This document shows positions 27,587-36,141 of a DNA stretch of 64,000 nucleotides, piece after piece. Every line of letters starts with the position of its first letter. The first letter of the stretch is position 1. Source of the DNA: Candidatus Obscuribacterales bacterium (GTDB lineage: Bacteria; Cyanobacteriota; Vampirovibrionia; Obscuribacterales; Obscuribacteraceae); contig JAKFVU010000082.1 in the NCBI GenBank assembly GCA_021732025.1, positions 248,001-312,000 on the forward strand. The letters run 5' to 3'. A program made the translations under genes and the position numbers. Below the pieces are notes generated by a model. The model ran no database searches. It was not told the origin of the DNA and was given only the letters and a program-made list of their open reading frames with translations.

Positions 27587-28654
27587 ATGACTACCAACCC
27601 TGAAAAACCCATCGGCGCAAACCAACTTACAAACAATGTTAAAGCTGGCGGCTGCTCTGCAAAAATTAGCGCCTTTGAGCTAAAGCAGATACTGGCTGGC
27701 TTACCGAAGACCAAGCATGTCAATCTGCTAAGCGGTATTGACAATTTTGAAGACGCCGCCGTGTACAAATTGTCAGACGAATTGGCAATCATTGAAAGTG
27801 TAGATTTCTTTCCCCCAGTGGTTGACGATCCATATCTTTTCGGTCAGATAGCGGCTAACAATGCCCTCTCTGACGTATATGCGATGGGAGGCAAACCACT
27901 TATAGCTCAGGCTATTTTTGCTTTTCCTACTTGTGATTACCCCCTGGCAATTGCTGCAGAAATATTGCGTGGTGGAGCAGATCAAGTCGCTAAAGCTGGT
28001 GCCCTTTTAACTGGTGGCCACAGTATCCAAAGTAGTGAAACTATATACGGATTAGCAGTGACAGGCTTAATCAATCCCAAAGATATACTCACCAATAGCG
28101 GTGCCCGTCCAAACGACCGCATCATCATGACCAAAGCAATTGGTACCGGTGTCAGCCTGTTGGCGCTGAAAGCCGGATTGTTATCAAAAGCCGAACAAGC
28201 GCATCTATTTTCAGCTCTTACTACACTTAATGATCGCGCCCTTGAGGCCGCACGCACAGTAGATATCCACGCATGCACCGATGTGACCGGTTTCGGTTTA
28301 GTAGGACATATTCATGAGATGGCCAAAGCCAGCAAATTAGCGGCACGCATGTTAATTTCGGCCTTGCGTTTCTTCCCTTCCGCTCAAGAATTTGCTAAAC
28401 AAGGACTTGTACCAGCCAGCGCCTATGGCAACAGAAAATCTTTCGAGGCGAGCGTATCTTATATAAAAGATTTGCCTTTAGAAGTAAGTGATTTACTGTA
28501 TGACCCTCAAACGGCTGGAGGCCTCCTCTTAGCCGTTGATGAAAAAGACAGCGCTAATCTTATAAAAACAATGGGCGAAGCAGGAATCGAAGCTACCGAT
28601 ATCGGTGCATTTATAGAAGGGATACCCGGTCATATCGATGTCCTAATTAGCTAG
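27587..28654 (+). CDS. selD: Selenide, water dikinase (selenophosphate synthetase)
   Basis: A 355-residue enzyme making selenophosphate from selenide and ATP. The active-site loop reads GGCSAK: the Cys and Lys equivalent to E. coli SelD Cys17 and Lys20 are kept, while the second Cys of GCGCK is replaced by Ala. Other motifs are DDPYLFGQIAANNALSD, GGHSI, TDVTGFGLVGH and DPQTAGGLLLAV. No in-frame TGA is used, so it is the Cys form rather than selenocysteine. It precedes yedF by 35 bp. The SD before the ATG is weak; selA, selB and selU are absent from the window. Confidence 0.95.
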   Translation: MTTNPEKPIGANQLTNNVKAGGCSAKISAFELKQILAGLPKTKHVNLLSGIDNFEDAAVYKLSDELAIIESVDFFPPVVDDPYLFGQIAANNALSDVYAMGGKPLIAQAIFAFPTCDYPLAIAAEILRGGADQVAKAGALLTGGHSIQSSETIYGLAVTGLINPKDILTNSGARPNDRIIMTKAIGTGVSLLALKAGLLSKAEQAHLFSALTTLNDRALEAARTVDIHACTDVTGFGLVGHIHEMAKASKLAARMLISALRFFPSAQEFAKQGLVPASAYGNRKSFEASVSYIKDLPLEVSDLLYDPQTAGGLLLAVDEKDSANLIKTMGEAGIEATDIGAFIEGIPGHIDVLIS

Positions 28655-28669
28655 GTGCTCTAATTAGGA
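28641..28669 (+). promoter_or_regulatory. Intercistronic hairpin between selD and yedF
   Basis: A perfect 10-bp stem (CCTAATTAG/CTAATTAGG plus an outer T-A pair) with a 9-nt loop spans the selD stop codon. No U-tract follows, so it is not a typical terminator. It may affect mRNA stability or limit readthrough into yedF, whose SD AAGGG lies just after it. Confidence 0.5.
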
Positions 28670-28689
28670 TCAACAAAAGGGCAATCAGT

Positions 28690-29412
28690 ATGAAAAAATC
28701 ACTTGATCTCAGGGGTCTTACTTGTCCAGAGCCTGTATTGAGAACCAAGAAATTAATTGATGATCCGGCACTCTCTTGCATCGAAATTCTTGTCGACTCA
28801 GAAGTAAATGTACAAAATTTGACGCGCCTTGCTAACTCGCAAAAATTGACTGTAGTTAGCTCACCTGAAGACATCCATTATAAGGTAGTACTTCAGCGTG
28901 CAGCCACTGAGGATAATCCTGGCAGTCACTCACATGAGACTGTTGAGGCACGACATAAGCAAGCAAACACCAGTACTAGTACTAATACAAGTACGAATGC
29001 AAGCAATAATTCTAGTACCAATACTAGTACTGGAAGCGGCACGATTATTTTGATTAGTCGCAATAGTTTTGGTCAGGCCGATAGCCAAAAAGTTGAGGGC
29101 GATTCTGACAAAGCAAAAAGAGATTACGACTTCAGCTCAAACTTACTCAATCTCTTCCTGCAAACCTTACTGCAATCTGGTCATGAACCACGGGCGATAT
29201 TAATGGTCAACAGTGGAGTCAAACTAATGGACCCAGAAGGACCATATATAAAGGTACTGAATGAACTCAAAGAAAAAGGAATAGAGGTCCTAGCATGCGG
29301 CCTCTGCTTAGACTATTACGACCTCAAGAGCAAAGTAGCCGTTGAACAAGTAACAAACATGTTTGCTATCTGCGAATATCTATTTTCTGCTGATAGAGTA
29401 ATTTCGCCCTAA
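28690..29412 (+). CDS. yedF: YedF-type selenium-metabolism protein (TusA-like plus DsrE-like)
   Basis: A 240-residue, two-domain protein. Residues 1-75 are a TusA/SirA-like domain with the characteristic CPEPV (Cys12 region, LRGLTCPEPVLRTK). A Thr/Ser/Asn-rich linker follows (about 92-116). Residues 117-240 are a DsrE/F-like fold with IILISRNSFGQ and LACGLCLDYY. Proteins of this build co-occur with selD in genomes that use selenium, including those that do so for labile selenium cofactors rather than selenocysteine. It probably handles or delivers selenium or sulfur. Position after selD supports the call. Confidence 0.88.
   Translation: MKKSLDLRGLTCPEPVLRTKKLIDDPALSCIEILVDSEVNVQNLTRLANSQKLTVVSSPEDIHYKVVLQRAATEDNPGSHSHETVEARHKQANTSTSTNTSTNASNNSSTNTSTGSGTIILISRNSFGQADSQKVEGDSDKAKRDYDFSSNLLNLFLQTLLQSGHEPRAILMVNSGVKLMDPEGPYIKVLNELKEKGIEVLACGLCLDYYDLKSKVAVEQVTNMFAICEYLFSADRVISP
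28966..29037 (+). repeat. Degenerate short repeat encoding the Thr/Ser/Asn linker of YedF
   Basis: Imperfect units of the type agtactaata/agtacaagta code for alternating Asn-Thr-Ser and separate the two domains of YedF. It is low complexity and in frame. Confidence 0.6.
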
Positions 29413-29431
29413 TCAGCTGGCTTGATCAAAA

Positions 29432-29563
29432 TTAGTCTTGCTCGAAATCACTCTTAAAGACTTTAGCTAAGACAATGGCGACAATGATTCCCATTAGAAT
29501 CAGGCCAATTACAGCTACTATTGTCAGCCAGTGAAAGGCTGAAAAAATGTCATCAATGCTCAT
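29432..29563 (-). CDS. 43-residue single-pass membrane protein
   Basis: An ATG at 29563 opens a 43-codon frame ending TAA. It begins MSIDDIFSAFHW, continues with about 22 hydrophobic residues (LTIVAVIGLILMGIIVAIVLA) and ends KVFKSDFEQD. One membrane helix with a basic-then-acidic tail and a sensible start and stop argue for a real small gene, although the SD is weak. It is 110 bp downstream of the PfkB kinase on the same strand and converges with yedF (19 bp). Function unknown. Confidence 0.55.
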   Translation of the reverse strand: MSIDDIFSAFHWLTIVAVIGLILMGIIVAIVLAKVFKSDFEQD

Positions 29564-29673
29564 GGTTTCTAGTTTAACAGCAATAGCCAACTGCGTAAGT
29601 AGCTGTCACCGCCTGCATTGATGGATTTACGAAAGCTGACAGACAAAACCTGACTACGAAGTACTAGGCTTAA

Positions 29674-30696
29674 CTAGGAGAGTAGCTCTTCAATCTCATG
29701 CTGGGTAGGCAGGCCCTGTGAGGCACTGACAGTTCTAGTAGCGAGCGCTCCAGCGGCATTGGCACAACGAGCAATTTCTGCCCAATCAAAATAGTCTGTC
29801 GTGAGCACTTCCGGCCAGTTCGAACCTCGCTGTTGGCCTTGAGCTAGGCGACTGAGAACATAAGCCACATAAGCGTCGCCAGCGCCGACACCGGCAAGCG
29901 TATCGACCTTGATTGGCGGCGCAAAATAATTTTTGTGCGCCGCTATTATTGATCCGCTTGCCCCCAGAGTAAGTAAAATCACTTGCGCTCCGGCACGTGC
30001 ACGCAATGCTTGAGCATGCTCTGTCAATTGCGATATTTCGCAAGGAGTTTCAGCTTCGCCCAGCCAATAGAAGAGTTCAGCCAAATTGACCTTAATAATA
30101 TTTGCTAAGGCCATAGCTGCAAGCGCCTGTCCCCTGGCTTTCTCACCTTCTCCGGTAGGAAAGCCAGCATCAAAAGAAACCAAAAGATTAGCTGCGCGCG
30201 CTCTTCTCATCGCCTCTAGAACAGCACTGCTGCGCGGTTCCACCGTAAGCGAAATGCCAGTAGCATGCAGCGCCACTGCACCCTCAAATAATTCATCGTT
30301 GAGATCGTCGACAGTCAGCTGGTGACAAGCATTGGGCTTAGGCCAATTAAAAAACAGATTTTCTTCGAGCTCGTCAGTCAAAACATAACACTGAGCAGTA
30401 GCAAAGGCAGATGTGCGGGAAACGTAAGTAGTGTCAATTCCAGCACTATTCAGTCCAGAAAATAGATAATTGGCATGCAAGTCATCGCCTACCTTAGCCA
30501 CCAAGCGCGTCTTTATGCCCAAGCGACTGAGCGCATGAGCCACATTGGCGGCATTACCACCAGCACTCCGCAGGAAAGTATCAGGCACTCCCCAATCAGC
30601 ACTCTTCTTTGTGGCAATCCAATCTACGACTAATTCGCCGATTGTGATTACCGAACCAGAAAATTGCTCGGCGTTGGAGTCACTAGGCTCTGTCAC
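29674..30696 (-). CDS. PfkB-family carbohydrate kinase
   Basis: A 340-residue sugar kinase of the ribokinase fold. The N-terminal glycine motif is GGNAANVAHALSRLG (signature 1), and the C-terminal signature 2 is DTLAGVGAGDAYVAYVL with the catalytic Asp in GAGD. Substrate may be fructose or another sugar; the family is hard to resolve by eye. It is the third gene of the leftward alcohol-dehydrogenase/SCP2 operon, 14 bp after the SCP2 gene. Confidence 0.88.
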   Translation of the reverse strand: MTEPSDSNAEQFSGSVITIGELVVDWIATKKSADWGVPDTFLRSAGGNAANVAHALSRLGIKTRLVAKVGDDLHANYLFSGLNSAGIDTTYVSRTSAFATAQCYVLTDELEENLFFNWPKPNACHQLTVDDLNDELFEGAVALHATGISLTVEPRSSAVLEAMRRARAANLLVSFDAGFPTGEGEKARGQALAAMALANIIKVNLAELFYWLGEAETPCEISQLTEHAQALRARAGAQVILLTLGASGSIIAAHKNYFAPPIKVDTLAGVGAGDAYVAYVLSRLAQGQQRGSNWPEVLTTDYFDWAEIARCANAAGALATRTVSASQGLPTQHEIEELLS

Positions 30697-30710
30697 TTTC
30701 TCGAGCCCTT

Positions 30711-31124
30711 TTAGGTGATCGACACTTTGAGACCGTTCTTCTCAATAACCGCTGGATAAAGACCGTATGCTGGCTTAATCGCTGGAAGCAAAGCCAAAGC
30801 TTTGTTGACAGGCCCCTTAGAAACAATCTTGCCTTGAATCAAAGCCAATGGAACATTCACTTTCCCCAACCAAAAGTCATGTGCCACACTTGATTTCATA
30901 AACATCTCAACCACTGGCTTCTTGTTGCAGTCACCAACTGTGATTACCATTTCCTTACCGTCAGAACAATCTACGGTGAGGCGACCATCAGGTTCGCGAT
31001 AGTGGAAAGTGACGATCAATCTTGATGACAAAAGTTGAGCTGCCATATCTTTTTCGTTTGAGATAGCAGTCCAGAGATCGGTCATTACACGGTGTAATTC
31101 GTCAGTGTCAGTAAAGACAGCCAT
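30711..31124 (-). CDS. SCP2 sterol-carrier-like protein
   Basis: A 137-residue protein whose pattern (VDCSDGKEMVITVG, a middle WLGKVNVPLALIQGKI, and GPVNKALALLPAIKPAYGLYP near the end) matches the SCP2 sterol-binding fold, which holds hydrophobic ligands. Bacterial SCP2 proteins often accompany lipid or alcohol metabolism. Its ATG shares one base with the TAA of the alcohol dehydrogenase gene, so the two are coupled. The actual ligand is unknown. Confidence 0.7.
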   Translation of the reverse strand: MAVFTDTDELHRVMTDLWTAISNEKDMAAQLLSSRLIVTFHYREPDGRLTVDCSDGKEMVITVGDCNKKPVVEMFMKSSVAHDFWLGKVNVPLALIQGKIVSKGPVNKALALLPAIKPAYGLYPAVIEKNGLKVSIT

Positions 31125-32323
31125 TAATAAGCCCTCTTCAATAGTTGTGTGAGGTCTTCTACAGAAGCCTCTCGTGGATTAAACATTATTGCAGGATCCG
31201 CCCCAGCCAGATCGACTAGTTCGGCAAGGTTTTCATCAGTAAGCTCTGGCACACCTAATTCTCTTAGATTGAGCGGTAGTTTCAGCTGCCTTAATAAGGC
31301 TTCGACTTTGTTAAGAAGTAAATGGGCAAGCGCACGATCGTCGCTACTACTAATAGAGTTACCATCAATAGAATTACTAGCCTCAACAGCCAAATCTAAG
31401 AACCTGGCAATGCGCGCATAGCGGGGATAAACACTTTCGAAGTTAAACCGCATGCCATGGGGAAGTAAAACTGCATTGGTCATGCCATGATGAGTGGCAT
31501 ATTTAGCACCGACAGCGTGAGCCAAGGCATGGGTAATGCCAACACCGGAATTGGTGAAGGCAACTCCCGCCATACAGCTGGCCACTAGTGTTGCTCCACG
31601 CGCTTCGAGATTATCACCGTCAATGGTGGCTTGCGGCAGAAACTCAAAGAGTAATCGCAACGACTCCAAACAAAGAGAATCAGTGAACACCGAATATGTG
31701 CCAGAAGCGACATAGCATTCTATATCGTGGGTGACAGCATCAATTCCGGTGGCTGCAGTTAGCTTAGCTGGCAAAGAAACAATCATTAATGGATCGAGAA
31801 TGGCTACATCAGGCGCAAGGAACCTACTGCCAAACATGAGCTTCTTGCTCTCTCCATGATCTTTGACCATGGCCACAAACGATACTTCAGCACCAGTACC
31901 AGCAGTGGTCGGTACTGCAATCAATGGCAACAACTTTCTCTCAATAATATTGAGACCCTGGTAATCCAAAACTTCTCCACCAAAAGTGAGGCAGATGTTG
32001 ATCACCTTAGCTGTGTCTAGAACTGAGCCACCACCTACAGCCACTAAGGCGTCACAACCAGATGTGCGGGCTATCACAGTGGCTTTATTGACACAATCGA
32101 CATCAGAATCAGAAGGAACATCAGTAAATAAAATGGGCTCGATTCCAGTCGATTCTTTGATACTGTCGATCAAAGGAGCTAGTGCACCACTCTTCTCGAG
32201 GAAAGCATCGGCCACCATAAGCACTTTTGTTCCGCCGAGTTCGCGCAGAAAATCTCCGCAAGAACTGGCTGAATTTTCACCGAAATACACTCTGGTGGGA
32301 GTGTGAAAAACAAATGGGTTCAT
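31124..32323 (-). CDS. Iron-containing alcohol dehydrogenase
   Basis: A 399-residue group III (Fe-ADH) enzyme. Visible motifs: NAD loop GGGSVLDTAK, AVPTTAGTGAEVS, and metal-binding residues in GIDAVTHDIE, ALAHAVGAKYATHHG and AVLLPHGM. It interconverts an alcohol and aldehyde or ketone with NAD(P). It is first in the ADH-SCP2-PfkB operon and overlaps the SCP2 gene by one base. Substrate is not evident; the neighbouring SCP2 and the aldehyde dehydrogenase further on (45668) do not settle it. Confidence 0.92.
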   Translation of the reverse strand: MNPFVFHTPTRVYFGENSASSCGDFLRELGGTKVLMVADAFLEKSGALAPLIDSIKESTGIEPILFTDVPSDSDVDCVNKATVIARTSGCDALVAVGGGSVLDTAKVINICLTFGGEVLDYQGLNIIERKLLPLIAVPTTAGTGAEVSFVAMVKDHGESKKLMFGSRFLAPDVAILDPLMIVSLPAKLTAATGIDAVTHDIECYVASGTYSVFTDSLCLESLRLLFEFLPQATIDGDNLEARGATLVASCMAGVAFTNSGVGITHALAHAVGAKYATHHGMTNAVLLPHGMRFNFESVYPRYARIARFLDLAVEASNSIDGNSISSSDDRALAHLLLNKVEALLRQLKLPLNLRELGVPELTDENLAELVDLAGADPAIMFNPREASVEDLTQLLKRAY

Positions 32324-32771
32324 GAACTGCAGGCTCTACTAAATGTGTCTCATTCACTCACATACTGACTAGAAAATCAAACTTAGGTTTCATCTCTACT
32401 GAACAAATGCAGTAATTAGACAACGTTAATGAAAACTTGCCTTACTGTGTTTTTTTTAATGACCTCCGCAGCGCACCTCCTGACAGCAGGCCAACGCCCG
32501 CACCGGCGGCGCCATCGCCATTCTTTTGCCTAGAAATGCTCGACTAGTTCGACCGGCTCTATAAAAACGACGAAACTCAGTTGACATCCCGGTTGTCATA
32601 GAGGGACAAATTAGGCTATAACCTAGTTGCGAGGGATTCTTAATCATTGGTAGTAAGTAATAAAGAGAATCGATTTTGCTGCGACAATAGCCAAGGAACG
32701 CAGGCACTAATTTGTGCGTCTACCTTCGTAGTACCAATTAGTTTCGGTCTGAACACAACAATAGGAATTTT
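32324..32771. other. Intergenic region upstream of the LptD-like gene
   Basis: 448 bp between divergent genes. An 83-codon leftward frame at 32456-32707 lacks homology-like features and a good SD, so I do not call it. A GC-rich patch around 32463-32520 contrasts with AT-rich flanks. The last 12 bases hold the SD AGGA for the LptD-like gene. Promoters for both flanking genes should be here, but none is convincing by eye. Confidence 0.5.
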
Positions 32772-34967
32772 ATGACTAAAGGCAGCGGACGTCAGAGTCT
32801 CAAATATGTAGCAGTGAGCCTCTCTCTGCTATTAGCTTCAAACTCTGTTGTAGTTCCTGCTTTGGCAGCCACTAGCCGGAGCGAGAAACCTTCAGGCACA
32901 TTGCTTTTGCCTTTGACGCCGAAGATTGACCAGAACGAAATTCAAGGTGCAGACTCTTCTACAAAGGCAAACGAAGCTTCCTCTAATCGACAGTCTTCTG
33001 CTAAAGCCGCTACAAAATCTCCTTCTAGTAGCAAACCATCGCCATCTTCAGCTGTTCAAGCGACATCTCAAGATTCCACTTCAGCTACTTCATCTACTGC
33101 ATCTACTCCACAGGCAACCAGCGATCAAAGTGATCTGAATGTTCCCTTAGGTGAAAATGCCACTCTCACGCCAGAAGTTCCCCACGAAGATGCCCCAATA
33201 TCTGGCGCTCCAGAGAAAATCGCCCCTGAACGGTCTGACAGTTCATCACTTTTAGAGGCTTCCGCCACTGCCGATGACCTTCAGCTCACTGAAATGGATA
33301 GTGCTGTCAGCGAAGACACCACGCTAAAAGGCACCATTCAGATAGTCGCCGACGATACAGAATACGACCAAGAAAAGAACACCTTCTTGGGTACCGGAAA
33401 TGCTGTAGCTATTATCGGCGGGCAGAACTCTAAGTTAGAAGCGGACATGATTTTGTATGACCAAAACAGTCAGACAATCGATGCTCGTGGTCATGTCAAA
33501 ATTTTGCGCTCAGGGCAAGTAACTACCGGTAGTGCTTTCAAATTCAAAGTCAATTCAGACGAGTATTTGATTACAAGTCCTGATACTGAATTGAACGGCA
33601 CTCAAGTAATTGCTCGAGCGGCCTACGGTACCAACCGAGCAATGGTCTTCAAGAAGGGTACCTTAGATAATCCAACGCCATTCCACCTCGGCAAGAACAT
33701 GCTCTACGGACCACAAAGCTCCGTCACAGACATCATTGATAAAGTTCAACACCCTGACGCGTATATGACAGACAAACCGAGCTTTGTCTTCAAAGCGCGG
33801 AAGATGATCTACGAAAAATACAAAGAAAGTGGCAACCTCACCGTTTTAGGTGGTCGTTTGCAGTTTGCTCGTTTCTCAGTACCAGTGCCAAAATTTGTAG
33901 CAACAGTCGGCCAAGACAACAATATTATGTTTCCTGTCACTCCGATGTTGAGCAGCAACATTCAGAGTGGTGGTATCAACGTTGGTCCTAGCTTTAACAC
34001 TGCCATGGGTAAAACTGGCAAGTTTAATTGGGCGCCCATGGTGCAGTTTGGTGGCAGAACGACTTCTGGCACAACCGGCGGCAGTGGCATCGGTCTATCG
34101 GGCCAAGTCGGATACAGCAACAACAAATTTAGCACTCACCTCGCCTACGGTTCGGTTTCGAACTTGTTGGTAGCAGACTTCAAGAGCCAGCTCAATAAAA
34201 AGACCCTGTTTCAAGCTGGCATCAATAGGTATTTGAACGATGGTCTTTACGGCTTCAGACGTGCTCGCTTGCAAGCAGAATTAGTGCACAACCACGCTGT
34301 TGGCGGAATTCCCTATCTATCAAGTCTCAACTTCCGCTCCTCGGCTGGTTGGGCTCAAGACAATCCACAGTTAATTAACACCTCACCGGCCTTCGCTGCG
34401 CTCTATGGTGGCACCACCACCAATACTGTTAAAACCAGCGCCTTTAGAATCCAAGAACAAATCACTGCCGTATCGCAGCCACTATTCTCACTCGGCAACG
34501 AAAAATATGGAGCCAAGGGCTATGTCTTCGGTGGCCTAGCTCTAGGTGGCTATTCAACTGGCGACACCAGAATGATGGGACAAATAGGCCCCACTGTTCA
34601 AGTGAGAGCAGACCGCTTTACCTTTAGCACCAACTATACCCAATCAGCAGTTCGTGGAAGTTCACCTTTCCTCTTCGACCAATTCCTGCAGGGTAGTAAG
34701 TCAGCTAACATTCAAGGTGACGTAAAACTGGCTAAATGGCTCACTGTGGGCGGCGGTTACGGCTACAACCTTGATTCTAAATTGGCCTATTCAAAATCAA
34801 TTTCAGCAGCTATCGGCCCACAAGACTTTAAAGTACTGCTGTCACGAAACATGATTCAGGGCATCAACCGCTTTGGCTTTGACATTATTTATGGCCAGCC
34901 AATTCCCTACAATACTCTTGTGCTGAAGGGCTCACCTGACCACGGTCAAATGAGTGGCATTCAATAA
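32772..34967 (+). CDS. LptD/OstA-like outer-membrane protein
   Basis: A 731-residue exported protein. It has a signal peptide (about 1-33, ending ALAA), a Ser/Thr/Pro-rich low-complexity stretch (about 35-175), and an LptA/OstA-like periplasmic domain (about 184-300, e.g. VADDTEYDQEKNTFLGTGNA and LEADMILYDQNSQTIDARGH). A long strand-rich, Gly/Ser/Asn-rich C-terminal part (about 370-731) with repeated alternating aromatic strands fits a beta-barrel. This is the build of LptD-type LPS-insertion proteins in the form seen in Cyanobacteria. With lpxC, lpxD and bamA nearby, a role in LPS assembly is likely. The conserved LptD cysteines of proteobacteria were not seen. Confidence 0.8.
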   Translation: MTKGSGRQSLKYVAVSLSLLLASNSVVVPALAATSRSEKPSGTLLLPLTPKIDQNEIQGADSSTKANEASSNRQSSAKAATKSPSSSKPSPSSAVQATSQDSTSATSSTASTPQATSDQSDLNVPLGENATLTPEVPHEDAPISGAPEKIAPERSDSSSLLEASATADDLQLTEMDSAVSEDTTLKGTIQIVADDTEYDQEKNTFLGTGNAVAIIGGQNSKLEADMILYDQNSQTIDARGHVKILRSGQVTTGSAFKFKVNSDEYLITSPDTELNGTQVIARAAYGTNRAMVFKKGTLDNPTPFHLGKNMLYGPQSSVTDIIDKVQHPDAYMTDKPSFVFKARKMIYEKYKESGNLTVLGGRLQFARFSVPVPKFVATVGQDNNIMFPVTPMLSSNIQSGGINVGPSFNTAMGKTGKFNWAPMVQFGGRTTSGTTGGSGIGLSGQVGYSNNKFSTHLAYGSVSNLLVADFKSQLNKKTLFQAGINRYLNDGLYGFRRARLQAELVHNHAVGGIPYLSSLNFRSSAGWAQDNPQLINTSPAFAALYGGTTTNTVKTSAFRIQEQITAVSQPLFSLGNEKYGAKGYVFGGLALGGYSTGDTRMMGQIGPTVQVRADRFTFSTNYTQSAVRGSSPFLFDQFLQGSKSANIQGDVKLAKWLTVGGGYGYNLDSKLAYSKSISAAIGPQDFKVLLSRNMIQGINRFGFDIIYGQPIPYNTLVLKGSPDHGQMSGIQ

Positions 34968-34989
34968 TTTACGGCTTGTATCTAAAGAA

Positions 34990-35018
34990 TTGACAGTCTC
35001 AGACCAGAAGGCTAGCAA
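34990..35018 (+). promoter_or_regulatory. Candidate sigma70-type promoter for the ROK kinase gene
   Basis: A perfect TTGACA is followed by a 17-bp spacer and TAGCAA (3 of 6 to TATAAT), about 50 bp before the kinase ATG. A nearly perfect hairpin (AGCAACAGC, 4-nt loop, GCTGCTGCT, 35014-35035) overlaps the -10 and start region. Confidence 0.4.
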
Positions 35019-35066
35019 CAGCTTTGGCTGCTGCTAAAATGAGGCAATCGAGAATTTCCTCATCAA

Positions 35067-36071
35067 ATGGGACTCTTTCCAGTGAACGAACTTGAGAGTA
35101 CAACGCTAGACAATCTTGTCAAGAATAAAATGCCAGCAGTTGGTGTTGACCTTGGCGGAACTAAGATCCGAGCAGCAGCCATTATGGATAGCCAGCTCGT
35201 TTCAGAGCCCAGGCAAGTTCCCACCCCTAGTGGACCGGAAAATATCGTCCAAGCAGTACTAGATCTAGTTATCAGTTTTCAAAAAGAGCATGTTCTATCA
35301 GGAATAGGCATTGCCACAGCAGGCATTGTCAATTGCGAAACCGGTGAGATTGTAGGGTCCACGGGCAATCTGCCTGGTTGGACGGGCACGCCACTAAAGC
35401 AAGTGCTTGAAGAAAAAACCATGCTACCCACTTTGGTAGACAATGATGCCAACGCCGCAGCCTACGGCGAAGCCAGTGCAAGACACATGATGCACACCAC
35501 CTGTGTATCGGTGGTGACATTGGGCACCGGTATTGGTGGCGGTCTAATAGTCGGCGGCAAACTCTATCGCGGCGCCCACTGGGGTGGTGGCGAAATTGGC
35601 CACATTCGCATTTCAATGGGCAACAAAAGACTGTGCACCTGCGGTCTGTTTGATTGCTGGGAAGCATATGGAGCAGGCCGGGGCCTGGTCACCACAGCCA
35701 AAGATATTCTCAGCGGCCTAAGTAGCAACCAAACACCGCTGTGCACCAAGGGCGACAAACTCACCACCCATGACATTGTCGATGCGGCTCGCAGTGGCGA
35801 CATTGTTGCTCAAAGAGCAATGGAAACTTGGCATGAACACATTGCCGCAGGGATGGTTAACCTGGCTCACATACTTGACCCCGATGCCTTTATTGTCACC
35901 GGTGGCCTAGCCGATTGTGTCGATTTTGGTCTCTTGCACGAAATGGTGACCGACAGATGCTTACCCAGAATCGGTGAAAGCCTGCAAATCTACAAATCTG
36001 AGCTTGGTGGCATGGCCGGTATCATCGGCGCGGGCCAACTAGTCTTAGATAGTTTGCTCGACCCGAAATAG
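35067..36071 (+). CDS. ROK-family sugar kinase (glucokinase-like)
   Basis: A 334-residue kinase. ATP loop VGVDLGGTKIRAAA, sugar-binding VDNDANAAAYGEA with catalytic Asp, TLGTGIGGGLIVGGKLYRGA, GGGEIGHI, and the zinc-binding CTCGLFDCWE are all ROK signatures. It most likely phosphorylates glucose to feed zwf, but N-acetyl sugars are possible. The ATG at 35067 has no strong SD; an internal ATG at codon 29 just before the ATP loop is an alternative. It is monocistronic and convergent with the DUF4139 genes. Confidence 0.9.
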   Translation: MGLFPVNELESTTLDNLVKNKMPAVGVDLGGTKIRAAAIMDSQLVSEPRQVPTPSGPENIVQAVLDLVISFQKEHVLSGIGIATAGIVNCETGEIVGSTGNLPGWTGTPLKQVLEEKTMLPTLVDNDANAAAYGEASARHMMHTTCVSVVTLGTGIGGGLIVGGKLYRGAHWGGGEIGHIRISMGNKRLCTCGLFDCWEAYGAGRGLVTTAKDILSGLSSNQTPLCTKGDKLTTHDIVDAARSGDIVAQRAMETWHEHIAAGMVNLAHILDPDAFIVTGGLADCVDFGLLHEMVTDRCLPRIGESLQIYKSELGGMAGIIGAGQLVLDSLLDPK

Positions 36072-36103
36072 TTAACTAGACCCGAAATCTCAAAATCAGA
36101 GCC

Positions 36104-36123
36104 AGAAAGAAAGAAAGAAAGAG
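36104..36123. repeat. AGAA microsatellite in the intergenic gap
   Basis: Four to five tandem AGAA units between the convergent ROK kinase and DUF4139 genes, outside any gene. A site of possible slippage with no known role. Confidence 0.7.
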
Positions 36124-36141
36124 CGACAGAGAGCTCAGAAT

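Noticed and set aside
27587..28654. Selenocysteine-containing SelD with a SECIS element
   Set aside because: The frame has a normal Cys codon at the active site and no in-frame TGA; no SECIS-like hairpin is needed.
32456..32707. 83-codon leftward frame upstream of the LptD-like gene
   Set aside because: No SD, odd composition with scattered Cys/Arg, and it would occupy the promoter region of the divergent genes.
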